Shown here: piece after piece, positions 1-8,269 of the stretch
Numbering within the stretch: the stretch's first letter is position 1
Layout of the letters: the number at the start of each line of letters is the position of its first letter
From: a virus
Virus record (IMG/VR): IMGVR_UViG_3300017527_000775
Span: 1-33,240 of that record
Reading direction: 5' to 3' (one strand)
Length of the DNA stretch: 33,240 nucleotides
Position numbers and translations under genes: made by a program
The notes under the pieces: model-generated
Seen by the model: only the letters and a program-made list of their open reading frames with translations
The model's database searches: none
What the model was told of the DNA's origin: nothing

Positions 1-318
1 CCTCAACCCAACTCCAACCCAACTCGATGACCTCGTCTACATCCGGGATACATACTCACCGGGGACATGTCGGTCTCCCTTGTACCCAAGGGATTATGTC
101 AATGAACGAATTGCAACGATGCGAACAGCATACCACACCTCGATCAAAAATGTCAAATTTGCACAATAGCGACAAGATAATGACAAGCAAGGGGGCCCTT
201 GGGGGAAAAGTGGGAGGTGAGCGGCGCTTCACATCTCCCCTTCCTACGAATGAGAAATTTAAATGTGCAATATTTAACCAAATGGACGACTGCGTCGTCC
301 CAACATATTAAACTATTG
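1..318. other. Hairpin-rich non-coding left end (candidate packaging or terminus region)
   Basis: About 300 bases without a believable gene, more G/C-rich than the rest of the window. An 11-bp tandem duplication (CAACCCAACTC) occupies 4-14 and 15-25. Several hairpins follow: TCCCTTG/CAAGGGA with a 4-nt loop at 76-93; CAAGGG/CCCTTG at 188-201; an imperfect GGGAG-GTGA/TCAC-CTCCC stem at 212-239; and GGACGAC/GTCGTCC with loop TGC at 284-300. No T-run follows any of them, so they are not standard terminators. The region lies directly upstream of the terminase genes, where cos or pac sites are often found, so a packaging site or contig/genome terminus is an inference from position. The open frame at 27-311 does not look like a protein. 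Confidence 0.5.
4..25. repeat. 11-bp tandem duplication
   Basis: CAACCCAACTC occurs twice head to tail (4-14, 15-25) at the extreme left of the window, just before a hairpin-rich stretch. It could be part of a packaging or terminus signal, or simple local slippage. Confidence 0.6.
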
Positions 319-345
319 AACTGCGTTCAAAAATTGAACAGAGTT
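319..345. repeat. 27-bp dispersed palindrome, copy 1
   Basis: Left arm AACTGCGTTC, centre AAAAATT, right arm GAACAGAGTT. The arms mismatch at positions 5 and 6. This copy lies 93 nt before the small-terminase start and upstream of the strong promoter at 382-411. Its right half overlaps the -35 of a weaker candidate promoter at 334-362, so it could act as an operator. Confidence 0.95.
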
Positions 346-362
346 ATAAAGATGCTTATATT
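334..362 (+). promoter_or_regulatory. Candidate secondary promoter overlapping palindrome copy 1
   Basis: TTGAAC (334-339), a 17-nt spacer, then TATATT (357-362). The -35 lies within the right half of the palindrome, so a protein bound there would block it. Both boxes deviate from consensus, and in A/T-rich DNA this may be chance. Confidence 0.25.
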
Positions 363-381
363 AATTTAACCAAATAATATC

Positions 382-411
382 TTGACAACTTACAACACTC
401 TGTGTTATAAT
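382..411 (+). promoter_or_regulatory. Consensus sigma70-type promoter for the late/packaging operon
   Basis: A perfect TTGACA (382-387) and a perfect TATAAT (406-411) are separated by 18 nt. Transcription would start near 418, about 20 nt before the small-terminase ATG at 439. This rules out the in-frame TTG at 382 as a start codon. It is the only full-consensus promoter I noticed in the window and implies recognition by the host housekeeping RNA polymerase. Confidence 0.8.
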
Positions 412-438
412 ATGGGTATTAGAAATGGAGAATTTAAA

Positions 439-981
439 ATGACTTTAGAAAGATACTTCGATGATGATAGGACGGATTTGAGAAGAAGAGAGAGAAGTAA
501 GAAAAGTACTAGAGTGTGGAAAGTCAGCGAGATGTGGGACGTGCATCATAGGATTGCTGAAATGGTAGCGTTAGGGATGAAGAATGTGGATATAGCTAGG
601 AAACTAAACGTCACTCCGCAAACTATCTCTAATGTCAAGAATTCTCCTAAAGTACAGAAATATAAAGATATCGTCAGTGGTGCAATGGCAGCTGACAATG
701 TTGACCTCGGGATTAGGATTCAAAAGATAGCTCCAAAAGCGTTAGATTTTTTAGAGAACTTAATCAAAGGTCAAGAGGAAGATGCAAGCTTACCATTAAG
801 GGCTAAGGCAGCTGAGAGTATGATGGATAGAGCTGGTTATGGAGCTGTTAGGAAATTGGCAGCCGTTAATACTCATTTGACAGCTGAGGATATTGAAGGT
901 ATTAAAGATAGGGCAAGAACTAGTGGCATCATTAAAGCTGTTGTTGATGAAGCTATAGATGTCACAGATTCTGCAAATTAA
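439..981 (+). CDS. terS: Putative terminase small subunit
   Basis: A 180-aa protein that probably recognises phage DNA to start packaging with the large terminase encoded two genes downstream. An N-terminal helix-turn-helix is visible (around IARKLNVTPQTISNVKNSPK), followed by a long, mainly helical region suited to oligomerisation. The start is the ATG at 439: GGAG at 427-430 lies 8 nt upstream, and the in-frame TTG at 382 lies inside the promoter -35. The stop codon (979-981) overlaps the first bases of palindrome copy 2. The call rests on the HTH, size and position beside the large terminase, as small terminases diverge strongly. It could instead be another HTH DNA-binding protein. Confidence 0.75.
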   Translation: MTLERYFDDDRTDLRRRERSKKSTRVWKVSEMWDVHHRIAEMVALGMKNVDIARKLNVTPQTISNVKNSPKVQKYKDIVSGAMAADNVDLGIRIQKIAPKALDFLENLIKGQEEDASLPLRAKAAESMMDRAGYGAVRKLAAVNTHLTAEDIEGIKDRARTSGIIKAVVDEAIDVTDSAN

Positions 982-1006
982 CTCTGTTCATTTTTCGAAC
1001 ATAGTT
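980..1006. repeat. 27-bp dispersed palindrome, copy 2
   Basis: Left arm AACTCTGTTC, centre ATTTTTC, right arm GAACATAGTT. Position 5 is mismatched between arms. It overlaps the stop codon of the small terminase and ends 14 nt before the next start, with the GGAGG ribosome-binding site directly following. Confidence 0.95.
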
Positions 1007-1020
1007 GGAGGAACTTAAAA

Positions 1021-1374
1021 ATGCTTAGCTATCCTATAGAAAAAGGAACTGTTCACAATACATCAAAGACAGGTGGTGCAGATTTCTTCTCTGCAGATCT
1101 AAGTCCTAAACAAACTCCATGTTGCTTTAGGATTGGTATTGCAGTTAATAATACTACCAAGTTGAATGCTATGATTAAACTTAATGATGCTGATGAAGTT
1201 ACAGCAGTTCTTAATGGGAATCAAGATTTGGTAGCAAATGTTTACTATAATTTTGACATCCTTCTTTATCAAGGCAATACACTTAATATTCAATTAGGTA
1301 CTACTAGAACAGTCCTTCATTGCTGCGTACAGGAAATTCCTATTGGTGGAGCAGCAATTCTAGACCCACTTTAA
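1021..1374 (+). CDS. Hypothetical protein between terminase subunits
   Basis: A 117-aa protein I do not recognise. It has a high content of alternating hydrophobic/polar stretches (for example MIKLNDADEVTAVLNGN and YYNFDILLYQGNTLNIQLG) that suggest a small all-beta fold. There is no signal peptide or membrane segment. The ATG at 1021 has a good GGAGG ribosome-binding site immediately after palindrome copy 2. The stop lies 3 nt before the large-terminase ATG, so both are probably translated from one message. A small virion or head-completion role is possible from the fold type and position, but nothing in the sequence proves it. Confidence 0.6.
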   Translation: MLSYPIEKGTVHNTSKTGGADFFSADLSPKQTPCCFRIGIAVNNTTKLNAMIKLNDADEVTAVLNGNQDLVANVYYNFDILLYQGNTLNIQLGTTRTVLHCCVQEIPIGGAAILDPL

Positions 1375-1377
1375 AAA

Positions 1378-2898
1378 ATGAAGATTAATTCTGAAATACA
1401 AGACATTCTTGCAGAATGTTATAAGGATACTAAAGTACTTGCGAAAGTATTATTTCCAGATCTGTTCTTTAGTGAGTTTAGTGTGCTTCATGATCAGATC
1501 TTTGATTTAATAGATAGTGGTGCTAAAAAGATTGCAATAGCTGCCCCAAGGGGAATAGGTAAAACTACTATTGCTAGAACTGTGGCAGCAAAAGGTATCT
1601 TGTTTCGTGATACAAACTTCGTTTCTTATGTCTCGAATTCTGCCTCGTCTGCTGAATTACAGACTGAAAATCTAAAACGTGATTTGCTGGCAAATATAGA
1701 AGTTCGTAAGATTTTTGGTAATGTTAAGATTGCTGATAGTGAATTTCAGCTTGACGATACTTTCGCAAAAACTTCTTGGGTAGCTTACGGTAATACTCTT
1801 GTTATGCCTCGTGGTAGTGGCCAGCAAGTTCGTGGGCTGATCTGGGGCAAGTACAGACCACAACTCATCATCATTGATGACTTTGAGAACAAAGATGAGA
1901 TTATGAATCCTGAGCAAAGAAAGAAGTGGAAAGACTGGTTTCATTCTGATCTTGAGAAAAGTATAAATAGATACAATAATGACTGGCGATTCATCTACAT
2001 CGATACTTTGAAACATGAAGATGCTTTGTTACAAGAGCTGATTGATAGCAGCGATTGGGAAAGTATCACATTAAGTGTTTGCAATGACAAGTATGAAAGT
2101 CTAGCTCCCTCCTATATAACTACTGAAGAACTCAAAGAAGAAGTAGAAACTCACAAAGAAAAAGGAATTCTTGATATATTCTATATGGAGTATATGAACC
2201 TACCTATAGCTACTGAAGATGCCAGCTTTAAACAAGGATATTTTAAATACTATAACGAACCAGAGTTAGATAAAAGTTCTGTTGAGAATATCATCATAGT
2301 TGATCCTGCCAAGACTGTTAAGATGCAAAGTGCTGAGAGTGCTGTTTTAGGTTTAGGGATCAATTATACTACTAACGCTATCATGGTGAGAGATATAGTT
2401 GCTGAGAAACTATATCCAGATGAACTGTATGATCAGATGTTTGATATGAAGGTTCGTTTGAATGCTCACGTAATGGGAATTGAAGTTACCGGTTTAGAAG
2501 AATTCATTAAGCAGCCTATCGAGAATGAGATGCTCAAACGAGGTCCAAGTGTTTCTTGTGAGCTGGTTTGGTTGAAAGCTCGGTCAGGTCCTATTGAAGG
2601 GCAGAAAGTTGTTGCTCAGGAAAGAGGTAAGATTAGAAGAATAGCTGCATTAGTTCCTTATTATCGTCAAGGGTATATCTATCATAATCCTAATTGTTGT
2701 GCTCAATTAGAGGCTCAATTGCTGATGTTTCCTAGATCTAAACGTAAGGATATAATGGATGGTCTTGCATATGTTATTGAGATGATGGATCTCGGCAATC
2801 GATACTTTGACGTTCCTGACGAGGATCCGGATGACTCTGAGGCTGAGTTCACTGAGCTTGATTACGAACTGCCTCTAACTAATTGGAGGACAGCATGA
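1378..2898 (+). CDS. terL: Terminase large subunit (ATPase-nuclease)
   Basis: The 506-aa DNA-packaging motor, which docks on the portal, pumps DNA into the prohead using ATP and cuts the concatemer. Visible are a Walker A motif APRGIGKTT (about residues 56-64), a Walker B strand LIIIDD followed by FE (about 163-170), and the start of an RNase H-like nuclease domain at VDPAKT (about 308-313). A late acidic motif, DIMDGLAY, follows in the C-terminal part. Length is normal for the family. The ATG at 1378 follows the previous stop by 3 nt with no obvious Shine-Dalgarno, suggesting translational coupling. Its TGA stop overlaps the next gene's ATG (ATGA). Confidence 0.93.
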   Translation: MKINSEIQDILAECYKDTKVLAKVLFPDLFFSEFSVLHDQIFDLIDSGAKKIAIAAPRGIGKTTIARTVAAKGILFRDTNFVSYVSNSASSAELQTENLKRDLLANIEVRKIFGNVKIADSEFQLDDTFAKTSWVAYGNTLVMPRGSGQQVRGLIWGKYRPQLIIIDDFENKDEIMNPEQRKKWKDWFHSDLEKSINRYNNDWRFIYIDTLKHEDALLQELIDSSDWESITLSVCNDKYESLAPSYITTEELKEEVETHKEKGILDIFYMEYMNLPIATEDASFKQGYFKYYNEPELDKSSVENIIIVDPAKTVKMQSAESAVLGLGINYTTNAIMVRDIVAEKLYPDELYDQMFDMKVRLNAHVMGIEVTGLEEFIKQPIENEMLKRGPSVSCELVWLKARSGPIEGQKVVAQERGKIRRIAALVPYYRQGYIYHNPNCCAQLEAQLLMFPRSKRKDIMDGLAYVIEMMDLGNRYFDVPDEDPDDSEAEFTELDYELPLTNWRTA

Positions 2899-3176
2899 CC
2901 CCTGTAGCTTATTTAGGAATTTCTTGGGTAGGTAATATAGTAATGTTTGTCGTAGGTATTTGGTTAATAAAGAGATATATTACTGAAGTGAAACATGGAG
3001 TAGATGAGAGTATGAAAATTGCAATAGAATATATGACTAATACTTTCGATAGACAAATAGCACACTGTAGTGAGAAGTTTGACACAATAGAGGGTGGAGT
3101 GCAAGGTTGCTGGGATGCGGTGAACTCTCATGGACATAAAGGTTTGGATAAGGAAGGTTCAAAGGTTACCAGGTGA
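2895..3176 (+). CDS. Small single-span membrane protein (holin candidate)
   Basis: A 93-aa protein with one clear hydrophobic segment at about residues 5-28, followed by a basic boundary (KRYITEVK) and a soluble, mainly helical tail. The ATG at 2895 overlaps the large-terminase stop and has GGAGG at 2885-2889; an in-frame TTG further upstream would lie at that ribosome-binding site. A small one-span protein beside the terminase could be a holin or other membrane protein. No endolysin was found nearby to support a lysis cassette, so the functional label is only a suggestion. Confidence 0.6.
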   Translation: MTPVAYLGISWVGNIVMFVVGIWLIKRYITEVKHGVDESMKIAIEYMTNTFDRQIAHCSEKFDTIEGGVQGCWDAVNSHGHKGLDKEGSKVTR

Positions 3177-3408
3177 TTTCATAAAACTACTTAGAACAAC
3201 AGATGTAATAATTAAGATGCTAATTTGGCAGCAGCACTATATCAGAAATGCAGTTTTACAGATATTTGCTGTAGCTAAAATAGCCAGAAAAGAAGGAAGA
3301 CTTTCAGATCAAGAGTTTATGTTAATCATGGTTTCACTTAGTAAGATTGAAGGACAATTACACTATGTTCAAAATTTGAACAGAGTTATAAATACGGAGA
3401 ATGATTAA
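3130..3408 (+). CDS. Hypothetical helical protein overlapping the membrane protein gene
   Basis: A 92-aa, basic, predominantly alpha-helical protein of unknown function. The ATG at 3130 gives a 47-nt overlap with the preceding gene and has no strong ribosome-binding site, so the start is uncertain; an internal ATG at 3217 is possible. Palindrome copy 3 (3361-3387) lies inside its coding region and encodes most of the tail YVQNLNRVINTEND. The gene thus appears to have absorbed, or been extended through, the palindrome. The frame ends 8 nt into the next gene. Confidence 0.5.
   Translation: MDIKVWIRKVQRLPGDFIKLLRTTDVIIKMLIWQQHYIRNAVLQIFAVAKIARKEGRLSDQEFMLIMVSLSKIEGQLHYVQNLNRVINTEND
3361..3387. 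repeat. 27-bp dispersed palindrome, copy 3 (inside a coding region)
   Basis: Left arm CACTATGTTC, centre AAAATTT, right arm GAACAGAGTT. It is translated as the C-terminal residues of the upstream 92-aa protein and lies 13 nt before the ATG of the first fibre gene. The first base of the left arm deviates (C for A). Confidence 0.93.
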
Positions 3409-3901
3409 AGTGACTGAGCGTAAAATATACTTTGGTTCTCATGGTCCCTACCTTTATGATGATACTGACTTGATAGGTGATGGAGATGGAGACTTCAGCG
3501 GTCAGGCCTATGATAGTATCGTGACTGATGGTGATATGTTTGTAGGTGGAGATATTACTGTTGGAAGCTTCAGTCTGGAAGGTGCATCTCCTGATTTAAA
3601 TCTGCACAATACTTCTGACGAAGACACTGATGGAGGTCGTGAGAGTAAGATTGACTTTCGTGGTGATCAGAGCGGTGGTGAGGAATCTTCTCTTGCTTGG
3701 ATCGAAGGTAGTCACAAAGGAACTGGTGACGATGAGAAAGGGCAGATCAAATTCTATGTCAACGACGGGGATGATGGAGATACTCCTACTGAAGTGCTGA
3801 CCATAGACGAAGATGGACTGGATCATGGGACACTAGGTGGATTAGGTGATCCAGAAGATCATCCTCATTATATAGCATTGGCTATTGCACTTGGTGGTTA
3901 G
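3401..3901 (+). CDS. Tail-fibre/appendage structural protein
   Basis: A 166-aa acidic, Gly/Asp-rich protein. The GDGDGD stretch, the GDITV segment and the C-terminal GGLGDPEDHPHYI are typical of phage fibre shafts and tips; a similar D-D-HP-Y motif recurs in many tail-fibre proteins. It is probably a short fibre or fibre-attachment piece acting on the virion surface. The ATG at 3401 is only 1 nt from its GGAGA sequence, so the in-frame GTG at 3410, with proper spacing, may be the real start. It is followed after 2 nt by a second, larger fibre-like gene. Confidence 0.6.
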   Translation: MIKVTERKIYFGSHGPYLYDDTDLIGDGDGDFSGQAYDSIVTDGDMFVGGDITVGSFSLEGASPDLNLHNTSDEDTDGGRESKIDFRGDQSGGEESSLAWIEGSHKGTGDDEKGQIKFYVNDGDDGDTPTEVLTIDEDGLDHGTLGGLGDPEDHPHYIALAIALGG

Positions 3902-3903
3902 AA

Positions 3904-5568
3904 ATGATAGCACTTAATAATACGGATGTAATAGAAGGTGGTGCATCAGCAAATTCAGTTGTTGACTTTGTTATAAGTGGTCTGGATGGGTACACTATTA
4001 CTCAATTAGCTCAGGGTCAGCTAACTACCACTTACACAACTGCTTTGCTCACCGCTACACAATCAACAGCTGTTTCCTCCATAGTTTTAACAAATACAGA
4101 CTCTTCAGCGAGAACTGTTAATCTGTATCTTGACTCCGCAGATGGTGGAAATCCTCGCAATTTGATTCCTAAGGACTTGTCATTAGGAGCTGGATCTACT
4201 CTGATCTTTAATGGCAAGAGCATGACAGTTGTGGACACTGATGGTGGTATGCTAACTGCACCAGCTCTTGTTCCACTCACCGTCCCAAAAGGCGGAACAG
4301 GTGTTGCTACTATTACAGATGGCGCAGTAGTTATTGGAGCTGCTGCGGCTGCTATCGAAGAAGTCACACCTTCTGCTCTTGGCAAAGTTTTAGTCGATCA
4401 GGGAAGTGGAACAAATCCGGCTTATGAGTATAGACCTATAAACAATCTACTCACAAATCCTATGTTTAACGTCTGCTCTAAAGCTAGTTTTGAAAATTAT
4501 AGAACACTTTCTGATGCTACTACAACTGTCGCAGGAACAACTTGTACCTCAACAGCTCATGCTCTTTCAGCTGGCATGCTTGTAAAAGACGGAGCAGGAG
4601 TTTGCTTTGAAGTAGTTTCCATAACAGACGCTAATATATTTGAAGTACATACTACAGGTGCAGATAATAATAGTCAATGGTATGAGGCTGGTCCTGGTTT
4701 TGTCGGTGCAGATACAGATGCTCCTGATACTTGGGAGAAGACGAATTCAGCATCCTTTCAGTTGACACGCATACAGCAGGATTCGAGTGCACCTGTGAAA
4801 GCTTTATATGAACTGGAAATAGTTAACACAAGTGGATCAGACGGATATGTAGATTGTAATCTTGGACTAAGTGATAGCAATGTTGCTTTACTAGCAGCAT
4901 TTGAAGGCGCTGAAGTTGCTTTATCTTGTTATATTAGAGGACAGAGTGCCGCTAGTAAAGTAGCCATTGGTACGTGGGAGGATGGCTTTCAGCAGGTTGA
5001 TATAAATAGTGGAACAGGTTCAGAATGGCTTGAAGGTACAAGAACAGTAGGAACATCACTTTCTGCTTTTCATCCGTTTAGTATAAAGGTTTTGACTGGC
5101 GAAACTGTTTATGTAACTATGTGTGTCCTGATTTATGGAGCCTCAATTGGTGTAGGAAACTTTTATAAAGATCCTCACTGGGTTATGTTAGAAGAAACCT
5201 GGTGGTTAGAAGGCTTTGATCCTACTGCGGATACTTTTTCTGATGTTGCAGCTGGAGAAGATATAAATATTGAAGCAGCAACTAATATGAGAGTACCAAA
5301 GGATGTAATTTGTCTGTATGTATTTCTTCAGGCAAGAGATTCAGATGCATCTACAGGTGGACCAGCTTTTGATTTATACTCAGATCTTGCTGGTACAAAT
5401 AAGCATATGACTGCTCGTATTGCCACTGGTGGAACTACCTTTGACGATAAGTGGCTAATGGAAACAGGGTTAGTTTGGACAGAAGACGGAGACATCTCTT
5501 ATGGAGTTTCTGCTAGCGGAGCCAATACGATTGATGCAGGGATTAAAATCCTTGCCGTTCTTTTATGA
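3904..5568 (+). CDS. Putative tail-fibre / receptor-binding protein
   Basis: A 554-aa, Thr/Ser/Gly-rich, mainly beta protein. The N-terminal third ends with PKGGTGVATITDGAVVIGAA, a linker pattern common in phage tail fibres (GGTG...T.G...G). Then comes a boundary NNLLTNPMFNV, which resembles the start of carbohydrate-binding or jelly-roll modules found at fibre tips, followed by a long beta-rich C-terminal region. The role is probably host recognition. It follows the small fibre gene directly, with a weak ribosome-binding site, so coupling is likely. It ends with TGA at 5566-5568, 7 nt before the next ATG. Confidence 0.6.
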   Translation: MIALNNTDVIEGGASANSVVDFVISGLDGYTITQLAQGQLTTTYTTALLTATQSTAVSSIVLTNTDSSARTVNLYLDSADGGNPRNLIPKDLSLGAGSTLIFNGKSMTVVDTDGGMLTAPALVPLTVPKGGTGVATITDGAVVIGAAAAAIEEVTPSALGKVLVDQGSGTNPAYEYRPINNLLTNPMFNVCSKASFENYRTLSDATTTVAGTTCTSTAHALSAGMLVKDGAGVCFEVVSITDANIFEVHTTGADNNSQWYEAGPGFVGADTDAPDTWEKTNSASFQLTRIQQDSSAPVKALYELEIVNTSGSDGYVDCNLGLSDSNVALLAAFEGAEVALSCYIRGQSAASKVAIGTWEDGFQQVDINSGTGSEWLEGTRTVGTSLSAFHPFSIKVLTGETVYVTMCVLIYGASIGVGNFYKDPHWVMLEETWWLEGFDPTADTFSDVAAGEDINIEAATNMRVPKDVICLYVFLQARDSDASTGGPAFDLYSDLAGTNKHMTARIATGGTTFDDKWLMETGLVWTEDGDISYGVSASGANTIDAGIKILAVLL

Positions 5569-5575
5569 GGAAACT

Positions 5576-5989
5576 ATGAATATATCATTTGATCCAGAGC
5601 ATGTATTTGAACTGGAAGATGACAGGAAGGTATATTTCACCCTTGTAGATGATGCTGCGAAGGAATATAAGTGGCATGGCGATGTGCCGAGTGAGGGAGA
5701 TATTCAGGCATTCCTTGATGGAACAAAGGATAAAATCCTCTTATCGATCAGGCGTAGAGAGTATCCTGAAGCCAGGTTTAAAAAACTAAGCGACGTCGAT
5801 AAGTATTTGGCTGAAAATCCAGGAGTGATTCCTGAGCCTTGGATATCAACTCATCCAATCAAGACTAACATTATCGATGGAGAGAAGATTCTTCCTAAAG
5901 TGTGGCAGTCCTTAGATGGAATAAGAGGAAAAGATCCAAATGTAGATGTGCTTATAGTAGCACTGGAGAATATATTTGGAAGACGGTAA
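5576..5989 (+). CDS. Hypothetical protein at the end of the fibre cassette
   Basis: A 137-aa soluble protein I do not recognise; it has an N-terminal FDPEHVFELEDDRKVYFTL segment and a mixed alpha/beta pattern. The ATG at 5576 is preceded by GAGGA; an in-frame upstream ATG at 5501 lies inside the fibre gene and lacks a matching ribosome-binding site. Its position suggests a fibre chaperone or small tail protein, which is inference. After the TAA at 5987-5989 the frame stays open for a further 27 codons through palindrome copy 4; I treat this as probably non-coding. Confidence 0.5.
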   Translation: MNISFDPEHVFELEDDRKVYFTLVDDAAKEYKWHGDVPSEGDIQAFLDGTKDKILLSIRRREYPEARFKKLSDVDKYLAENPGVIPEPWISTHPIKTNIIDGEKILPKVWQSLDGIRGKDPNVDVLIVALENIFGRR

Positions 5990-6025
5990 GAGCACCAACT
6001 GGACTTAGAATTAGATAAGATTATT

Positions 6026-6052
6026 AACTCCGTTCAAAATTTGAACAGAGTT
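6026..6052. repeat. 27-bp dispersed palindrome, copy 4
   Basis: Left arm AACTCCGTTC, centre AAAATTT, right arm GAACAGAGTT. This is the only copy whose arms pair at position 5, but position 6 is C against A. It lies 11 nt upstream of the portal ATG, with GGAG directly after the right arm. Confidence 0.95.
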
Positions 6053-6063
6053 GGAGAAACTTT

Positions 6064-8031
6064 ATGCCATACATAATTAAAGGTAATGAACCAGTTGTAG
6101 ACTATGCTGAGATATCAAGAAATCAGTATGATTATAACTATCCTAAAGGCTTAGATTTAAAGCCTGATTCTGATTTGCATAGCTTTATAGTTGATAAGAT
6201 CTTCCACAATGCTAGAATCAGTGCTACTATTATGACTAATCGTTTTCCTCAGTGGAGAGAAATAGATCGTAAGTTGACAGCTTATATTCCGACTACTGAT
6301 AAAGAGAAAGAGATTAAGGAAGATGATGTTCGTAAGCCGACTAGTATAGTATTCCCATACAGCTATGCGATTATGGAAAGCTTGTTAGCTTATCTCGTAA
6401 CAGCGTTCTTTCCTGAGCCAATCTTTCGTTATGAAGGAGCTAGTCCAGATGATGTTCTTGGTGCTATTATGATAGAGAAGGTTATTCAACTCCACTCCAA
6501 TAAGTCAAAAATAGCATTGAATCTGCATACCATGTTTAGGGATTCTATGGCTTATGGATTAGGTCCTTGTGTGCCACTCTGGAGAAAGAAGGTTGGTCAG
6601 AAGGTAGTTAAAACGGCTGGTGATGGATTCTGGGATACATTAGGAAGTTTTATCAAAGGGCCACAAAAGAGAACTATAGCTGACAATCAGATTATATTTG
6701 AAGGTAATGCTTTACAGAACATAGACCCTTATAAGTACCTTCCTGATCCTAATGTTGCAGTGCAAGATGTACAACTTGGTGAGTTCTCTGGATGGATTGA
6801 TACTACTAATCTAATGGACTTATTAAGTGATGAACAGAACGATTCTGATATGTTTAACGTGAGATATCTTAACCATGTTAAGAATGTTAGGAGTACTGTT
6901 TATAAGTACGATGAAAGTGAGAGAACGAAAAAAGCTGGTGGGCCGTTTGCTGATAATACAGTTACTAATCCACTTGATGTAATCTGGATGTACGTTAAGT
7001 TAATTCCAAAAGAGTGGAAGATTGGTACTAGTGAGTATCCTGAAAAGTGGCTATTTGGGTTGGCTAGTGATAGTATAGTTATTAAAGCTAAACCTTTAGG
7101 AATGACTCATGGAGATTTTCCTGTGGTGGTTAGTGCTCCAGATTTTGACGGCTATAGTTCTACGCCAATATCAAGAATGGAGATCTTATTTGGCTTACAA
7201 GAAGTTCTTGATTGGATGTTTAATAGTCATGTAGCTAATGTTCGTAAAGCTATTAATGATATGCTGGTTGTTGACCCTTATTTAGTTAATGTCAATGACT
7301 TGAAAGATCCTAAGCCGGGAAAACTTATACGTCTTCGTAGACCAGCGTGGGGAAGAGGAGTTGAAAATGTAGTTCAGCAATTAGCTATTAATGACATTAC
7401 AAAGCAGAACATTGCTGACAGTTCATTTGTTATGAAGTTTATGCAGCAAATAGGTGGGACTGACAATCCTGCAATGGGTACACTTCGTTCTGGTGGGCCA
7501 GATCGTTTAAGTGCAAGAGAATTTCAAGGGACAGCTGCTGGAGCTATTTCAAGAATGGAGCGAATAGCTCGTGTTGTTGGACTGCAAGCTATGCAAGATA
7601 TAGGTTACTTCTTCGCCCACAATGTTCAGCAAATGATGACTCAAGAACTCTATGTAACCACAACTGGACGGTGGGAAGAAACCTTAATGAGGGATTATGC
7701 TGACTCTGTTAAATCTCAGAGAATGAAAGTTTCTCCTTTTGACATACTAGTAGATTATGATCTAATTGTACGTGATGGTAGTGTGCCGGGAGGAAACTTT
7801 GCCGATGTATGGGTACAGATGTTTCAAGTCTTAGCCAGCCAACCTGAGCTTTATCAAAGCTTTGATCTGGTTAAGATTTTTAAGCATATAGCTCGTAATT
7901 TAGGAGCTAAGAATGTTGAGGAATTTGAGCGGAAGACGCCACCTACTCAGCAGCAAATAATGCCTGATGAGCAGGTGGAAGAAGAAGTTCAGCGTGGGGA
8001 TTTAGTACCTATACAAGGAGGCATGCAATGA
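6064..8031 (+). CDS. Portal protein (head-tail connector)
   Basis: A 655-aa protein with the size, composition and layout of podovirus portal proteins. A mixed N-terminal part contains SIVFPYSYAIMESLLAYLVTA and a FRDSMAYGLGP segment. A helical, Gln-rich C-terminal part includes RSGGPDRLSAREFQGTAAGA, a pattern I associate with portal proteins. The portal forms the ring at the unique vertex through which terminase loads DNA. The ATG at 6064 follows palindrome copy 4 and a GGAG ribosome-binding site. The TGA stop overlaps the next ATG (ATGA). Its place just before scaffold and capsid genes fits the usual order. Confidence 0.8.
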   Translation: MPYIIKGNEPVVDYAEISRNQYDYNYPKGLDLKPDSDLHSFIVDKIFHNARISATIMTNRFPQWREIDRKLTAYIPTTDKEKEIKEDDVRKPTSIVFPYSYAIMESLLAYLVTAFFPEPIFRYEGASPDDVLGAIMIEKVIQLHSNKSKIALNLHTMFRDSMAYGLGPCVPLWRKKVGQKVVKTAGDGFWDTLGSFIKGPQKRTIADNQIIFEGNALQNIDPYKYLPDPNVAVQDVQLGEFSGWIDTTNLMDLLSDEQNDSDMFNVRYLNHVKNVRSTVYKYDESERTKKAGGPFADNTVTNPLDVIWMYVKLIPKEWKIGTSEYPEKWLFGLASDSIVIKAKPLGMTHGDFPVVVSAPDFDGYSSTPISRMEILFGLQEVLDWMFNSHVANVRKAINDMLVVDPYLVNVNDLKDPKPGKLIRLRRPAWGRGVENVVQQLAINDITKQNIADSSFVMKFMQQIGGTDNPAMGTLRSGGPDRLSAREFQGTAAGAISRMERIARVVGLQAMQDIGYFFAHNVQQMMTQELYVTTTGRWEETLMRDYADSVKSQRMKVSPFDILVDYDLIVRDGSVPGGNFADVWVQMFQVLASQPELYQSFDLVKIFKHIARNLGAKNVEEFERKTPPTQQQIMPDEQVEEEVQRGDLVPIQGGMQ

Positions 8032-8267
8032 GCGCAGCTTTATGGAGGGAGTTCAGAAATAGCTCAGTTTGGTATGAGTTGAAGAAAGAACTGAATGTTT
8101 GGCTGGAGAATGTAAGGGATCATTTGGAGAGTTCTGCCACAGATGAAAACGAACTCTATCGCAATCAGGGACGAGCTGATGCAGTAAGATATCTGTTGGG
8201 ACTTCCAAGGGTGATGCAAGAAGTATTTGAAGAAGCAATTGAAGAAGCAACTGAAAAGGAGGAATAA
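8028..8267 (+). CDS. Small helical protein between portal and scaffold
   Basis: A 79-aa, strongly helical, acidic protein with a central NELYRNQGRADAVRYLLGLP. Similar short proteins with a YRNQGR-like stretch are often found next to portal genes in phages; their function is not known to me. The ATG at 8028 overlaps the portal stop and has a strong AAGGAGG. The stop lies 2 nt before the scaffold ATG. The tight coupling suggests a role in prohead assembly. Confidence 0.6.
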   Translation: MSAALWREFRNSSVWYELKKELNVWLENVRDHLESSATDENELYRNQGRADAVRYLLGLPRVMQEVFEEAIEEATEKEE

Positions 8268-8269
8268 AG

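Noticed and set aside
27-311. 94-aa open frame at the left end
   Set aside because: No ribosome-binding site, odd composition, and it runs through several hairpins; it looks like non-coding DNA that happens to be open.
382-438. TTG start at 382 for the small terminase
   Set aside because: It lies in the promoter -35, upstream of the expected transcript start.
979-1023. Small terminase and the next gene being one protein split by TAA
   Set aside because: They share a frame, but the second has its own GGAGG and ATG, and the link is just the translated palindrome.
5987-6079. Extension of the 5576-5989 gene past its TAA through palindrome copy 4
   Set aside because: The frame is open for 27 codons, but it runs through the palindrome and into the portal gene. 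An open stretch of that length is plausible by chance.
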